From: Microbacterium sp. SSM24
GTDB lineage: Bacteria; Actinomycetota; Actinomycetes; Actinomycetales; Microbacteriaceae
Assembly (NCBI RefSeq): GCF_025989145.1
Contig: NZ_JAPDNQ010000001.1
Span: 2,170,001 to 2,234,000, forward strand
Reading direction: 5' to 3'
DNA length: 64,000 bases
The position numbers were made by a program, and so were the translations under genes. Of this stretch, positions 1 through 8,453 are shown in pieces; the stretch's first letter is position 1, and every line of letters begins with the position of its first letter. Under the pieces are notes generated by a model. The model had not been told where the DNA came from. It searched no databases and worked only from the letters and a program-made list of their open reading frames with translations.

Positions 1-187
1 TGGTCCTCCCGCCTCGTTCTGCGGCCCCGGTCGGCGGCCTCGGTCGTCGGTCTTCTCCATCGCGAGCAGGAGGTCTCCGCGTCGCAGGACGATTCCGGTC
101 GATTCGTCCTGTCTCGCGGATTTCTCCTGCGCCGGAGCAGACGACTGCGGTCGGATGCTGCGGCTCAGCGCCGTCGGATGCTGCGGC
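1..187. other. Left-edge intergenic region, possible edge gene
   Basis: No convincing complete gene. On the minus strand an ATG at position 60 opens a frame with no stop to the window edge (20 codons, starting MEKTDDRGRRPG), with a GGAG about 14 nt upstream. It could be the first codons of a gene cut by the window, but it is too short to identify. The rest holds a 48-bp structured repeat (84-131) and a 23-bp tandem duplication (151-196), both listed separately. Confidence 0.3.
84..131. repeat. 48-bp interspersed palindromic repeat, copy 1
   Basis: It aligns without gaps to 13034-13081 and 13301-13348. The shared frame is GCAGGA-N-GATTC, 8 variable bases, TCGTCCTG, 4 variable bases, then GCGGATT-YY-TCCTGCG. 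Outer GCAGGA and TCCTGC arms can pair, and inner CAGGA/TCCTG arms give an alternative fold. Its intergenic position suggests a REP-like element; mechanism unknown. Confidence 0.6.
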
Positions 188-196
188 TCAGCGCCG
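151..196. repeat. 23-bp perfect tandem duplication
   Basis: Two exact adjacent copies (151-173 and 174-196). The second copy runs into the last codons of the minus-strand epimerase gene that ends at 188, so the duplication straddles that gene's stop codon. Confidence 0.9.
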
Positions 197-1144
197 CGCG
201 ACGCCGGGATGCGTCTCGAGGTAGGCCTCGAACGCCTCCGCCGACGTCTTGGCGGGCGTGAACCCGAAGTCGCGTTTGAGGGCCTCGTTCGCGAGGACCG
301 GGCGGTAGCGCAGGAAGCCGACCTGTTCCGGTCCGTGGACGGTGAGGCGCAGCATCCGTCCCATGCGCAGCGCGAAGCCCAGGGCGCCGGGGCGCACCGT
401 GAAGGTCGGCTTGCCCAGGCGCCGTGCGATCTCGTGCACGGTCAGGCGTCCGTCACCGGCGACGTTGTAGATGCCGGCGGGTCCGTCGGTCGCGGCCCGG
501 GCCATCGCCCCGGCGACGTCGTCCGCCCAGACGAACACGAACGGGGAGTCCGATCCGCGGATCGCGAGGATCCGCCTGCCGTTCCACAGCGCGGTGATCT
601 GGTTCTGCACGGTCGGGCCGAGGATGGTGCCGATGCGGAACACCACCTGCTCCAGCTCGGGGTGCTGCCGGCGGATCTCCGCCAGCATCTCCTCGACGAG
701 GCGCTTGTGCTTCGAGTACGGGAACTCGTCGTTGCCGCGCACCGCGTCGGTCTCGCGGAGCCATTCCGGATTGTCGGCGTGGTAGCCGTAGGCCGCGCCC
801 GACGACGACACGACGATCCGCCGGACCCCCGTGGCGACGCACGCGTCGACCACATTGCGCGTGCCGTCGACGTCGACGCGGTACTCGAGATCGTGATCCC
901 GGCCCGGGTTCACGATCGCGGCGAGGTGCACGACCACGTCGATCGCGTGCCGTTCGAGCAGAGGGGCGAGACCGGCGGGCCGGGTGACGTCGCAGTCGTC
1001 GTAGACGACTCCCTCGATCGGATGCTCCGGCCGGCGTACGTCGCCGGCGACGACGAGATCCACTCCGGGGTGGGCGACGAGCGCGGCGACGACGGAGGAG
1101 CCGAGGAAACCCGCACCGCCGGTGACGAGGACGCGCGCGCTCAC
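188..1144 (-). CDS. NAD-dependent epimerase/dehydratase (extended SDR)
   Basis: 318 aa. The N-terminal glycine-rich motif VTGGAGFLGSS (residues 7-17) marks an extended short-chain dehydrogenase Rossmann fold that binds NAD(P). A YSK-type catalytic pair follows (FPYSKHKRL), and a C-terminal substrate-binding part carries FVWADDVAGAMARA, as in UDP-sugar epimerase-like enzymes. The start is GTG at 1144 because it overlaps the TGA of the upstream carrier gene by 4 nt (GTGA), which implies translational coupling. It is the last gene of a three-gene operon with a flavin monooxygenase and a BASS-family carrier. The substrate cannot be read from the sequence; the neighbours suggest a lipid, terpenoid or steroid-like substrate rather than a sugar nucleotide. 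Confidence 0.85.
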   Translation of the reverse strand: MSARVLVTGGAGFLGSSVVAALVAHPGVDLVVAGDVRRPEHPIEGVVYDDCDVTRPAGLAPLLERHAIDVVVHLAAIVNPGRDHDLEYRVDVDGTRNVVDACVATGVRRIVVSSSGAAYGYHADNPEWLRETDAVRGNDEFPYSKHKRLVEEMLAEIRRQHPELEQVVFRIGTILGPTVQNQITALWNGRRILAIRGSDSPFVFVWADDVAGAMARAATDGPAGIYNVAGDGRLTVHEIARRLGKPTFTVRPGALGFALRMGRMLRLTVHGPEQVGFLRYRPVLANEALKRDFGFTPAKTSAEAFEAYLETHPGVARR

Positions 1145-2133
1145 CGGGTCGGGTCCTCGGCGATGCCGGGGGTCGCGGCATCCGTCGGGCCGGCGGCGAG
1201 CGCGTGCCGGGTCGCATCGCCCTTGGCGGATCCGGTGCAGCGCCGGGTGTGACGCGCCCACAGCGCGGCGACGATGAGCCCGGCGATGATGTCCCAGATG
1301 CCCCACCATCCCGCGACGATCGCCATGCCGCCGAGTCCGCCGAAGAACGCGAACACCAGCCCGAGCCCGAGTCCGGCGTTGCGGATGCCGACCTCGAAGG
1401 TCATGGCCTTGCGCTCGCGGGTGCCGAGGCCTCCGGCGACGGCGGTGCCGTAGCCGATCGCGAGCGCGACGGCATCGTGGATCGTCACGACGAGGATGAT
1501 GATGCCGAGGAACGTGACGAAGAACGTCCAGTTGCCGATGAGCGCGGCGAGGATGAACCCCACGAGCGCGAGCAGCGAGAACCACTTGACGAACGGCTGC
1601 ACCTTGGCCGCGAACGCCGGGAACCTATGGCGGATGAACAGGCCCGCGGCGAACGGCAGGCCGATGATGAGGAAGATGTCGAGCAGCATCGCCCACGCGT
1701 TGAGCTCGACGGCCTCGAGGAGCGTCCTCGCGGTCGGGTGGAGCGAGCCCCAGAAGGCCACGCTCAGTGGCAGGGCGAAGATGTAGATCACGTTCGACAC
1801 CGCGGTCATCGACACCGACAGCGCCACGTTCCCGCCGGAGCGGTGGGTGAGCACCTGGGAGATGTTGCCGGGCGGGCAGCACGCGACGAGGATCATGCCC
1901 AGCGCCATCGAGGGCGTCACCGGCAGGATCAGCGTCAGGCAGAAGGTCACGGCCGGCAGCACGACCAGCTGCGCCAGGATCGCGATCACGAACGGCTTGG
2001 GCTTGCGCAGGACGACCTTGAAGTCGTCGACGGTCGTGTCCAGCGCGATCCCGAACATGATCAGCCCGAGCACCACGTTCAGGATCACGAGCGTGCCCGG
2101 ATTGAAGTTGAGGGCGATGTCGTCGGGATTCAT
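1141..2133 (-). CDS. Bile acid:sodium symporter family (BASS) permease
   Basis: 330 aa integral membrane protein with about nine hydrophobic segments. The stretch VACCPPGNISQVLTHRSGGN (near residues 95-115) matches the conserved CPPG-N-SNV region that lines the sodium site in the BASS family, and FEVGIRNAGLG is the second family signature. BASS proteins carry organic anions such as bile acids, pantoate or pyruvate with sodium; the substrate here is unknown. The ATG at 2133 overlaps the monooxygenase stop (ATGA). Its own stop overlaps the start of the downstream epimerase, so all three genes are coupled. Confidence 0.88.
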   Translation of the reverse strand: MNPDDIALNFNPGTLVILNVVLGLIMFGIALDTTVDDFKVVLRKPKPFVIAILAQLVVLPAVTFCLTLILPVTPSMALGMILVACCPPGNISQVLTHRSGGNVALSVSMTAVSNVIYIFALPLSVAFWGSLHPTARTLLEAVELNAWAMLLDIFLIIGLPFAAGLFIRHRFPAFAAKVQPFVKWFSLLALVGFILAALIGNWTFFVTFLGIIILVVTIHDAVALAIGYGTAVAGGLGTRERKAMTFEVGIRNAGLGLGLVFAFFGGLGGMAIVAGWWGIWDIIAGLIVAALWARHTRRCTGSAKGDATRHALAAGPTDAATPGIAEDPTR

Positions 2134-3494
2134 GCGGAGACCTTCTTCGTCGAGGGCAGACGACGGGGACGGATGCCGCGCCCCGGCGTCCCGGCATCGC
2201 CATCCCGCAGGGCGTCTGTCGCCGCGCGCACGGCGCGTCGGTAGGCGTCCTTGTTCACGTAGTACGACATCCGCTCGAGCCCGAGGTAGTTGTAGCCGCC
2301 GGTCAGGTCCGGCCAGGGCTCGGATGTCGCCCGCCGGCGGAACGCCTCGGCGCGCTCGGGGTGTTGAGCGAGCGCGGCCGCGTAGGTCGCGATGAGCTCC
2401 GCCTGCTCGTAGCGTCCCTGCCAGCCGATGCCGGACGCCTCGATCATGCCCATGACGTACAGACCGTTGAAGGACGGCGGGAAGACGTTGAGGAACAGCT
2501 TCGGGGACCAGCCGGTCCAGTTGAGCGCCTCGCGGGCGACGAACGGGTAGTCCAGCGTGTATCCCGTCGCGAGCAGCACGAGGTCGTACTCGCCGCTCGA
2601 CCCGTCGCGGAAGTGCACGGTGCGGCCGTCGAACCGATCGATGTCGGGGCGGATCGCGAGATCGCCCTGACCGAGATGGTTGAGGATGAGCGTGTTGACG
2701 ATCGGATGCGACTCGTAGAGCTTGTAGTCGGGCTTCGGGAAGCCGAACCGCACCGGGTCGCCGGTGAACGCGCGGAGCACCCGCTTGTCGACGAACTGCT
2801 TGATGCGCGCGGGGAGGGGGCGTCCCTGGTTGAGCGTGTCGCTGGGCTTGCCGAAGAGGTAGCGCGGCACGAAGTAGTACCCGCGCCGCACGCTCATGTC
2901 GACGGACGCGGCGTGATGCACGGCGTCCACGGCGATGTCGCATCCGGAGTTGCCGGCGCCGATGATCAGCACTCGTCTGCCGGTCAGCTGCGTCGCGCTC
3001 TTGTACGCGCTCGTGTGCAGGAGCTCACCCGTGAACTCGCCGCGGAAGGCGGGCACGTTCGGCTCGGCGAGCGTGCCGTTGGCGAGGATGACTCCGTCGT
3101 ACCGCTGCTCGGTCGGCCCGTCGGGTCCGTCGGCGCGCAGCATCCAGGTGCCGTCGTCGTCGCGCGCGAGGGCGGTGACTCCCGTGTCGAAGCGGAAGCG
3201 CTCGGTGAGGCCGAAGCGGTCGGCGAAGTCGCGGAAGTAGCGGATCAGCGTGCGGTGACTGGGGTAGTCGGCGGTGGAGTCCATCGGGAACTCGGTGAAC
3301 TCGGTGGTCGTGCGCGACGAGATGAGGTGCGCGGATTCGTACATCGTCGACCGCGGGTTCTCGATGTCCCACAGGCCCCCGACGCCGCGCGACGCCTCGT
3401 AGCCGTCGAACTCGATGCCCGCCTTCTGGAGGGCGCGCGCCGCCGACAGCCCGGACGGACCGGCGCCGATGATGGCATAGCGAGGCTCGCTCAT
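2130..3494 (-). CDS. Flavin-containing monooxygenase
   Basis: 454 aa. An FAD-binding GAGPSG motif lies at residues 10-15. The FMO fingerprint FxGxxxHxxxY is intact as FTGELLHTSAY (residues 154-164), and an NADPH-binding GAGNSG motif lies at 179-184. This places it among class B flavin monooxygenases that insert one oxygen atom into nucleophilic or ketone substrates. The ATG at 3494 has a GGGAGA ribosome site 5 nt upstream. It heads the operon with a BASS carrier and an epimerase. The upstream gap (3495-3600) holds a 16-bp palindrome likely to be its operator. The substrate is not evident. Confidence 0.9.
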   Translation of the reverse strand: MSEPRYAIIGAGPSGLSAARALQKAGIEFDGYEASRGVGGLWDIENPRSTMYESAHLISSRTTTEFTEFPMDSTADYPSHRTLIRYFRDFADRFGLTERFRFDTGVTALARDDDGTWMLRADGPDGPTEQRYDGVILANGTLAEPNVPAFRGEFTGELLHTSAYKSATQLTGRRVLIIGAGNSGCDIAVDAVHHAASVDMSVRRGYYFVPRYLFGKPSDTLNQGRPLPARIKQFVDKRVLRAFTGDPVRFGFPKPDYKLYESHPIVNTLILNHLGQGDLAIRPDIDRFDGRTVHFRDGSSGEYDLVLLATGYTLDYPFVAREALNWTGWSPKLFLNVFPPSFNGLYVMGMIEASGIGWQGRYEQAELIATYAAALAQHPERAEAFRRRATSEPWPDLTGGYNYLGLERMSYYVNKDAYRRAVRAATDALRDGDAGTPGRGIRPRRLPSTKKVSA

Positions 3495-3544
3495 TCGTCT
3501 CCCACACGTCGTCGTGGTGGTCTGCGACGCCGACCCCAGCGAAG

Positions 3545-3560
3545 AAACCCTAAAGGGTTT
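3545..3560. promoter_or_regulatory. Candidate operator, 7-bp inverted repeat
   Basis: AAACCCTAAAGGGTTT is an inverted repeat with 7-bp arms around a 2-nt centre. It lies about 50 nt upstream of the monooxygenase start, in the most A/T-rich stretch of the 106-bp gap that separates it from the TauE-type gene. Size and position suit a dimeric repressor; no regulator gene is adjacent. Confidence 0.5.
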
Positions 3561-3600
3561 ACCAGGCATTAACCGAAATCCCGAGCGGCGGCGCCCGGCG

Positions 3601-4323
3601 TCACGTCCAGAGTGCCAGGATGCCGCGCACGAGCACCACCGTCGCACCCGCCCACGCGATGGCCAGCATCGCGATGCGGGCGATGCGCGGCGAGACGTGG
3701 CGCGACAGGATCGTCCCGATCAGGATGCCGCCGACCGTGGCCGCGACGAGCAGCCAGAGGTCGGCGACCGGGGATTGGGGGAGCCCTCGCAGGGCGACCG
3801 AGACGAAGCTGAACACGGCGAAGATGACCTGGACGCTCGAGGCGAATCGGCGCTGCTCCCATTTGTCGCCGACGGCGTAGGCAGCGAGCGGGGGACCGGA
3901 GAGTCCGCTCGCGACGTGCATGAATCCCGCGGCCGAGCCGGCGACGACGGCTCCGGGCCTGCCGCGCAGCGAGGTGGAGAGCGCGGGGATCCACCCCGCG
4001 ACGAGCGCGAAGTAGGCCATGCCGGCGATGAGCAGGAGCAGCGCAGGCTCGGGGAGCAGCCGCACCAGAAGAGCGCCGAAGGGTGCGGCGATGAGGCCCG
4101 GCCAGATGAGCCACCATGCGCGGCGCCACTCGATCCGGCGCCAGACGAGGGGGATGGCCGAGAGTGCCGCGACGAGCGCGAGCAGTACGCCGATCGTCAC
4201 GCCCTCGACCGGGCCGTACAGCAGCACGACGGGTCCAAGGAGCACGAGCACGAATCCGAGCCCTGTGATGCGCTGGATCACCGCCGCGACGAAGGCGGCG
4301 ATGATCGCGATGCCGACGATCAC
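3601..4323 (-). CDS. TauE/SafE-type (sulfite exporter family) permease
   Basis: 240 aa, roughly eight hydrophobic segments, arranged as two related halves. It opens with an aliphatic stretch containing ITGLGFVLVLLGP, and a second half has HVASGLSGPPLAAYAV, which matches the family's G-x-SGPP repeat motif. TauE/SafE proteins move small sulfur-containing or organic anions across the inner membrane. It starts with GTG at 4323, whose GTGA overlaps the stop of the upstream alpha/beta hydrolase by 4 nt, so the two are translated together. The substrate is unknown. Confidence 0.8.
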   Translation of the reverse strand: MIVGIAIIAAFVAAVIQRITGLGFVLVLLGPVVLLYGPVEGVTIGVLLALVAALSAIPLVWRRIEWRRAWWLIWPGLIAAPFGALLVRLLPEPALLLLIAGMAYFALVAGWIPALSTSLRGRPGAVVAGSAAGFMHVASGLSGPPLAAYAVGDKWEQRRFASSVQVIFAVFSFVSVALRGLPQSPVADLWLLVAATVGGILIGTILSRHVSPRIARIAMLAIAWAGATVVLVRGILALWT

Positions 4324-5135
4324 TGCGCGGCGAGTTCCTCGGCGAAGCCGAGCAGCAGGGCGGTGAGCGCCTCGTCCATCTGCGCGTCGTCGATGGTCGG
4401 GGTGCCGTCGCCCGCCTGCGGCCCGTAGTCACCGAACGATGCGTGGCTCGCGCCCTCGATGACCTGCATGTCGGCGTCGGTGGGGAGGAGTGGGCGGGCG
4501 TCGGCGATCTTCTCGGGTGTCGAGAGGCCGTCCTCACTCCCGGCGATGCTGAGCACCGGCAGGCCGGAGTCCGAGAGGTCGTTGGCGCAGTACGAGCCGA
4601 AGAGAACGAGGGCGTCGGCGTCGCCGGCGAGCTGGCACGCGCGTACGCCGCCGAGCGAGTGACCCCCGACCGCCCACGTGTCGACCCCGGGAACGAGATC
4701 GGTGAAGGCCGACAGCGGCCGCAGGTCGAAGAACGCCAGGTTGAGCCACGGCTTGGTGACCACGACCGCGACGTCGCCCTCGGCGACGAGCCCCGAGAGG
4801 TTGTTCGCGTACGCCCATGGATCGACCTTCGCGCCGGGGATGAACACCAGGCCGGTCTCGGGCTCCGTGCCCGCCGGGGTGAGGATGATCGCGCCGGACG
4901 TGTCGGTGATCTCGATCGCCGGGTCGGCCTTCACCTCGGCGAGGGGTGCGGGCTCTGCGGCCATCACGCCGACCTGGCTCCAGACGAGGATCCCGACGAC
5001 GGCGAGCACGACGAGCGCGCCGATCGACCCCAGGATCCACCACAGGACCCGCCGCCCCCGCCGCCGTTTCGGGACGGGGGTGTCCGCGGGGGCTCCGGTT
5101 TCGTCGGGCGAGGTCGGAGAGGAGGACGTGGTCAC
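4320..5135 (-). CDS. Membrane-anchored alpha/beta hydrolase
   Basis: 271 aa. A basic stretch (RRRGRR, 24-29) precedes one transmembrane helix at about 30-52, so the catalytic domain is probably outside the membrane. The nucleophile elbow GGHSLGG puts the serine at residue 160; AGSEDG and GASHASFG supply the likely acid and histidine. The oxyanion region is FIPGAKVDP. It belongs to the dienelactone-hydrolase-like alpha/beta group. The GTG start at 5135 follows TACGCT by 6 nt, which predicts a leaderless mRNA. It therefore seems to have its own promoter although it begins 21 nt after the mannitol operon ends. It overlaps the TauE-type gene by 4 nt. Confidence 0.82.
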   Translation of the reverse strand: MTTSSSPTSPDETGAPADTPVPKRRRGRRVLWWILGSIGALVVLAVVGILVWSQVGVMAAEPAPLAEVKADPAIEITDTSGAIILTPAGTEPETGLVFIPGAKVDPWAYANNLSGLVAEGDVAVVVTKPWLNLAFFDLRPLSAFTDLVPGVDTWAVGGHSLGGVRACQLAGDADALVLFGSYCANDLSDSGLPVLSIAGSEDGLSTPEKIADARPLLPTDADMQVIEGASHASFGDYGPQAGDGTPTIDDAQMDEALTALLLGFAEELAAQ

Positions 5136-5156
5136 CCCACGAGCGTAGTCGCGCCG

Positions 5157-6311
5157 TCAGACGCCGATCTCCGCCTGCTGATCCTCGACCGCCGCGACGA
5201 TGCGGGCGAAGAGTGGATGCTCCGGCTCGAGGCCGGTCACAGACCCGGTGAAGGTCGCGGCATCCTGCTCTCGCAGCATCCGCTGCAGATCGACCGACTG
5301 CGGATCCTCAGCGTCGTCGAACGCGAGCGCCGCGCGCATCGCCTCGACCAGCGCGTCCACGCCGAGCCCGCGCTCGGCCGCTTCGGCGGCTGGACCGACG
5401 AAGCGCTCGTGCCGGGAGAGCTTGCGCAGCGGCTGGCGGCCCACCCGCCACACCGTGTCGGGAAGGGCGGCGTTGCGGAATCGCCCGAGGATCGTCGACC
5501 GGTACTGTGCCAGCTCGGCCGGGTCGAGGCCGTGCTTGGCGGCGAGCAGCGCCGAGGTCTCCTGGAGCGCGGACTCGACGCTCGACGCGATCGCGGGGTC
5601 GGCGAGCGCCGCGGCGATCGTATCGACGCCGGCGCGGGCGCCGAAGTACGCGGTCGTCGCGTGTCCCGTGTTCACCGTGAACAGCTTGCGCTCGATGTAC
5701 GGGGCCAGATCGTCGACGAAGTGTGCACCGGGGATGTTCGGCGGGTCGTCGCCGAACGGCGGGCGCTCGATGGCCCATTCGTAGAACGGCTCGACCGTCA
5801 CGTCGACCCCGCCGCCCTCCGGCTGCGCCGGGACGATGCGGTCGACCGCGGTGTTCGCGAAGACGGCGTAGGCGCTGACCGCCTCCCAGGCGTCGCCGGC
5901 AACGGCGATCATCTCGTCGCGCAGCAGGTCGGTGGCGTTGATCGCGTTCTCGCACGCCATGATCTGCAGCGGCGGCGCCGCCGGGTCGCGGTGCCCGAGG
6001 CCGGCGACGATGTGCGGCGCGACGAACTTGAGGATCGTCGGGCCGACCGCGGTCGTGACGACGTTGGCCGTCGCGATCTCGTCCACCACCTGCTGGGCGT
6101 TCTCGGCGCTGTTGATCGCCCGGAAGCCGGTCACCACCGTGTCGCGACCGCCCTCGCCGACCTCGTGCACGGTGTAGCTGTCGACGGCGTTGATCGCGTT
6201 GACGAGCGGGGCCGCGACATCCGAGAAGACGAGCTCGTAGCCGCCCTCGTGGAGCAGAAGGCCCACGAAGCCGCGCCCGATGTTGCCCGCGCCGAAGTGG
6301 ACCGCCTTCAT
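5157..6311 (-). CDS. mtlD: Mannitol-1-phosphate 5-dehydrogenase
   Basis: 384 aa, the usual family length. The N-terminus MKAVHFGAGNIGRGFVG is the NAD-binding signature of MtlD. Downstream, ACENAINATD and the KLFTVNTGHATTAY block are typical of the polyol-specific long-chain dehydrogenases and include the catalytic lysine region. It oxidises mannitol-1-phosphate, delivered by the neighbouring PTS, to fructose-6-phosphate in the cytoplasm. The start codon shares one base with the mtlF stop (TGATG). It is the last PTS gene of the operon. Confidence 0.96.
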   Translation of the reverse strand: MKAVHFGAGNIGRGFVGLLLHEGGYELVFSDVAAPLVNAINAVDSYTVHEVGEGGRDTVVTGFRAINSAENAQQVVDEIATANVVTTAVGPTILKFVAPHIVAGLGHRDPAAPPLQIMACENAINATDLLRDEMIAVAGDAWEAVSAYAVFANTAVDRIVPAQPEGGGVDVTVEPFYEWAIERPPFGDDPPNIPGAHFVDDLAPYIERKLFTVNTGHATTAYFGARAGVDTIAAALADPAIASSVESALQETSALLAAKHGLDPAELAQYRSTILGRFRNAALPDTVWRVGRQPLRKLSRHERFVGPAAEAAERGLGVDALVEAMRAALAFDDAEDPQSVDLQRMLREQDAATFTGSVTGLEPEHPLFARIVAAVEDQQAEIGV

Positions 6312-6748
6312 CAGACGCCCGCCGCCGAGACCAGCGCGAACAGCTCCTCGGGAGTCTGGGCGGTCTTGAGGCGCCCGACCTCGTCCTCGTCCGAGAAGAG
6401 GATCGCGATCTGAGACAGGATCTCGAGGTGCTCGTCGCCCTTGCCTGCGATGCCGACGACGAACGTGACCGGCTCGCCGCCCCAGTCCACGCCGCCGTCG
6501 TAGCGCACCACCGACAGCGCCGACTCGAGGATCGCGGCCTTGGTCTCGTTGGTGCCGTGGGGGATCGCCAGCTCGTTGCCCATGTAGGTGGAGACCGTCT
6601 GCTCGCGCTGCTGCATGGCGTCGAAGTAGGCGCTCGTCACCGCACCGACGGCCTCGAGGATGTCGGCAGCCTCCTTCATCGCCTCTTCGCGCGTCGCGCT
6701 TCCGCTGTGGATGCGGACCTGACCGATGCTCAGTACGTCACGTGCCAT
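6311..6748 (-). CDS. mtlF: PTS mannitol-specific EIIA component
   Basis: 145 aa. The phosphorylated histidine is His64 in NELAIPHGTNE, the standard EIIA-Mtl active site. It takes phosphate from HPr and passes it to the EIIB cysteine of the adjacent EIICB. I chose the ATG at 6748 because an AGAAAGG ribosome site sits 8 nt upstream; a longer in-frame TTG at 6766 would overlap that site. The gene is separated from mtlA by 142 nt containing a perfect 20-bp palindrome, unusual in an otherwise tightly overlapped operon, so its level may be set separately from that of mtlA. Confidence 0.95.
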   Translation of the reverse strand: MARDVLSIGQVRIHSGSATREEAMKEAADILEAVGAVTSAYFDAMQQREQTVSTYMGNELAIPHGTNETKAAILESALSVVRYDGGVDWGGEPVTFVVGIAGKGDEHLEILSQIAILFSDEDEVGRLKTAQTPEELFALVSAAGV

Positions 6749-6822
6749 GTCGATTGCCTTTCTCAATTCGAGGCCACGGGGTCGGGGGCCTCGCGCCGCC
6801 CGACCCCGCAGCTGTCTCAGCG

Positions 6823-6899
6823 CCTATTCACCTTGTCGCGGGGAATTCCCCGCGAGGCTCGCAGAGCTCGCGGCGGCTGGCGCCGCGCCCCTATTCACC
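6823..6899. repeat. Intercistronic hairpin flanked by 10-bp direct repeats
   Basis: A perfect 20-bp palindrome TCGCGGGGAATTCCCCGCGA (6836-6855) lies in the mtlA-mtlF gap. The 10-mer CCTATTCACC occurs at 6823-6832 and again at 6890-6899, where it covers the mtlA stop codon. The block between the repeats is 57 bp and contains further GC-rich dyads. It may be a small mobile or processed element, or an mRNA-stability hairpin that separates the expression of EIICB from EIIA. Confidence 0.6.
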
Positions 6900-8453
6900 A
6901 TCCTGGTGCTGGTCGCGGACCAGTTCCACCACCTCGTCGTATCGCGGCGAGTTCATGAAGTTGTCGACCGAGACGTGGATGGAGCCCGGCGTCTGCTGCC
7001 GTGCGCGGTCGGTGAGCTGGTTCTGCGTGATGACCAGGTCGGCTGAGCCATCCAGCGCCGAGATCGCCTTGTTGACGACCGTGACGTCCTCGATGCCCGC
7101 CTTCTTGATCTTGTTGCGCAGCACGCTCGCGCCCATCGCCGACGAACCCATGCCGGCGTCGCACGCGAACACGATGTTCTTGATGGGGCGCTCGGTCATG
7201 ACGGCCGGCTCGATTCCTCCGCCTGCGCTCGTCGCTGCCCCGCCACGCAGGTTGGCGAGCGAATCGGACGACTTGCCCTTGGCTGCCTCGGTCTGCGTGA
7301 TCGCCGCGCCGAAGGCGTCGTCGGTCGCTGCCATGGCCGCGAGGTCGCGTTTGCGAGATGCCCGCAGGATGACCCACGAGACCAGGAACGTCACCGTCGC
7401 CGACAGGATCACCGAGAGGATCACCGCGACGTACGAATTGTTCGCGACTTGTGCGAGTACGGCGAAGATGCTTCCCGGCGCAGCAGGCGCTCGCAGCGCG
7501 CCGCCCAGGAGCATGTTCGTCGTGACACCGGTCATGCCACCCGCGATGAGGGCCAGGATCAGGATCGGCTTCATGAGGGCGTACGGGAAGTACACCTCGT
7601 GGATGCCGCCGAAGAACTGGATCACCGCAGCACCCGGAGCCGAAGCGCGCGCGGCGCCGAGTCCGAAGAAGGTGAACGCGAGCAGCAGACCCACACCGGG
7701 GCCGGGGTTCGCCTCGAGCAGGAACAGAATCGACGAGCCCGTCTCGGCGGACTCCTGGATGCCTAGAGGTGTCAGCACGCCGTGGTTGATGGCGTTGTTG
7801 AGGAAGAACACCTTCGCGGGCTCGATCACGATGCTGGTGAGAGGCAGCAGGTTGTAGTCGACGAGCCACTGCACCGCGTTCCCGAGCACCTGCATGACAC
7901 CGTTCACCAGCCACGCGATCGGGTAGAAGCCCACGATCGCCATGACGAAGCCCCAGATGCCGGCGGAGAACATGTTCACCAGCATCTCGAAGCCGGCCCG
8001 GATCTTGCCCTCCCACAGGCTGTCGAGCCACTTCATCGTGTAGGCCGCCAGTGGTGCCAGGATCATCGCGCCGATGAACATGTGCACCTGGTTGAGCGGC
8101 TTCTCGCCCTCTGCCAGCGCCGCGTTGAAGTTGGCGACGAGGAGGTCGGAACCTGCGATCGCGCCCATCGTCGCGATCACGGCGACGACGCCGCCGCGGA
8201 CGCCGTAGACGATGTTGCCGCCGGTGTACGCGATCAGAAGCGGCAGCGCGTAGTGGATGAACGGCCCGACGATCGTCGCGAGGTCGGCATTGGGCAGCCA
8301 GCCCACGTCGATGAAGAATGCGGTGAAGATGCCCCACGCGATGAGCGCGGGGATGTTCGGCATGATCATGCCGGACAGGAACGTGCCGAAGCGCTGGACT
8401 CCGACCCGCGCCTTGCTTCCGCCACTCGTGGCGGGAACTGACGCCGTTGTCAT
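6891..8453 (-). CDS. mtlA: PTS mannitol-specific EIICB component
   Basis: 520 aa. The membrane EIIC domain spans about residues 15-350, with GGIHEVYFPY as a family signature. A linker follows, then a cytoplasmic EIIB domain in which Cys431 (VFACDAGMGSSAMG) is the phospho-acceptor. It imports mannitol and phosphorylates it to mannitol-1-phosphate. No EIIA domain is fused; that role falls to mtlF downstream. The ATG at 8453 overlaps the ptsI stop (ATGA), so import and phosphorelay proteins are translated in step. Confidence 0.96.
   Translation of the reverse strand: MTTASVPATSGGSKARVGVQRFGTFLSGMIMPNIPALIAWGIFTAFFIDVGWLPNADLATIVGPFIHYALPLLIAYTGGNIVYGVRGGVVAVIATMGAIAGSDLLVANFNAALAEGEKPLNQVHMFIGAMILAPLAAYTMKWLDSLWEGKIRAGFEMLVNMFSAGIWGFVMAIVGFYPIAWLVNGVMQVLGNAVQWLVDYNLLPLTSIVIEPAKVFFLNNAINHGVLTPLGIQESAETGSSILFLLEANPGPGVGLLLAFTFFGLGAARASAPGAAVIQFFGGIHEVYFPYALMKPILILALIAGGMTGVTTNMLLGGALRAPAAPGSIFAVLAQVANNSYVAVILSVILSATVTFLVSWVILRASRKRDLAAMAATDDAFGAAITQTEAAKGKSSDSLANLRGGAATSAGGGIEPAVMTERPIKNIVFACDAGMGSSAMGASVLRNKIKKAGIEDVTVVNKAISALDGSADLVITQNQLTDRARQQTPGSIHVSVDNFMNSPRYDEVVELVRDQHQDGE

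Noticed and set aside
3545-3560. Telomere-like TTTAGGG/CCCTAAA sequence
   Set aside because: Only one inverted pair exists, in a promoter gap; it is better read as an operator palindrome.
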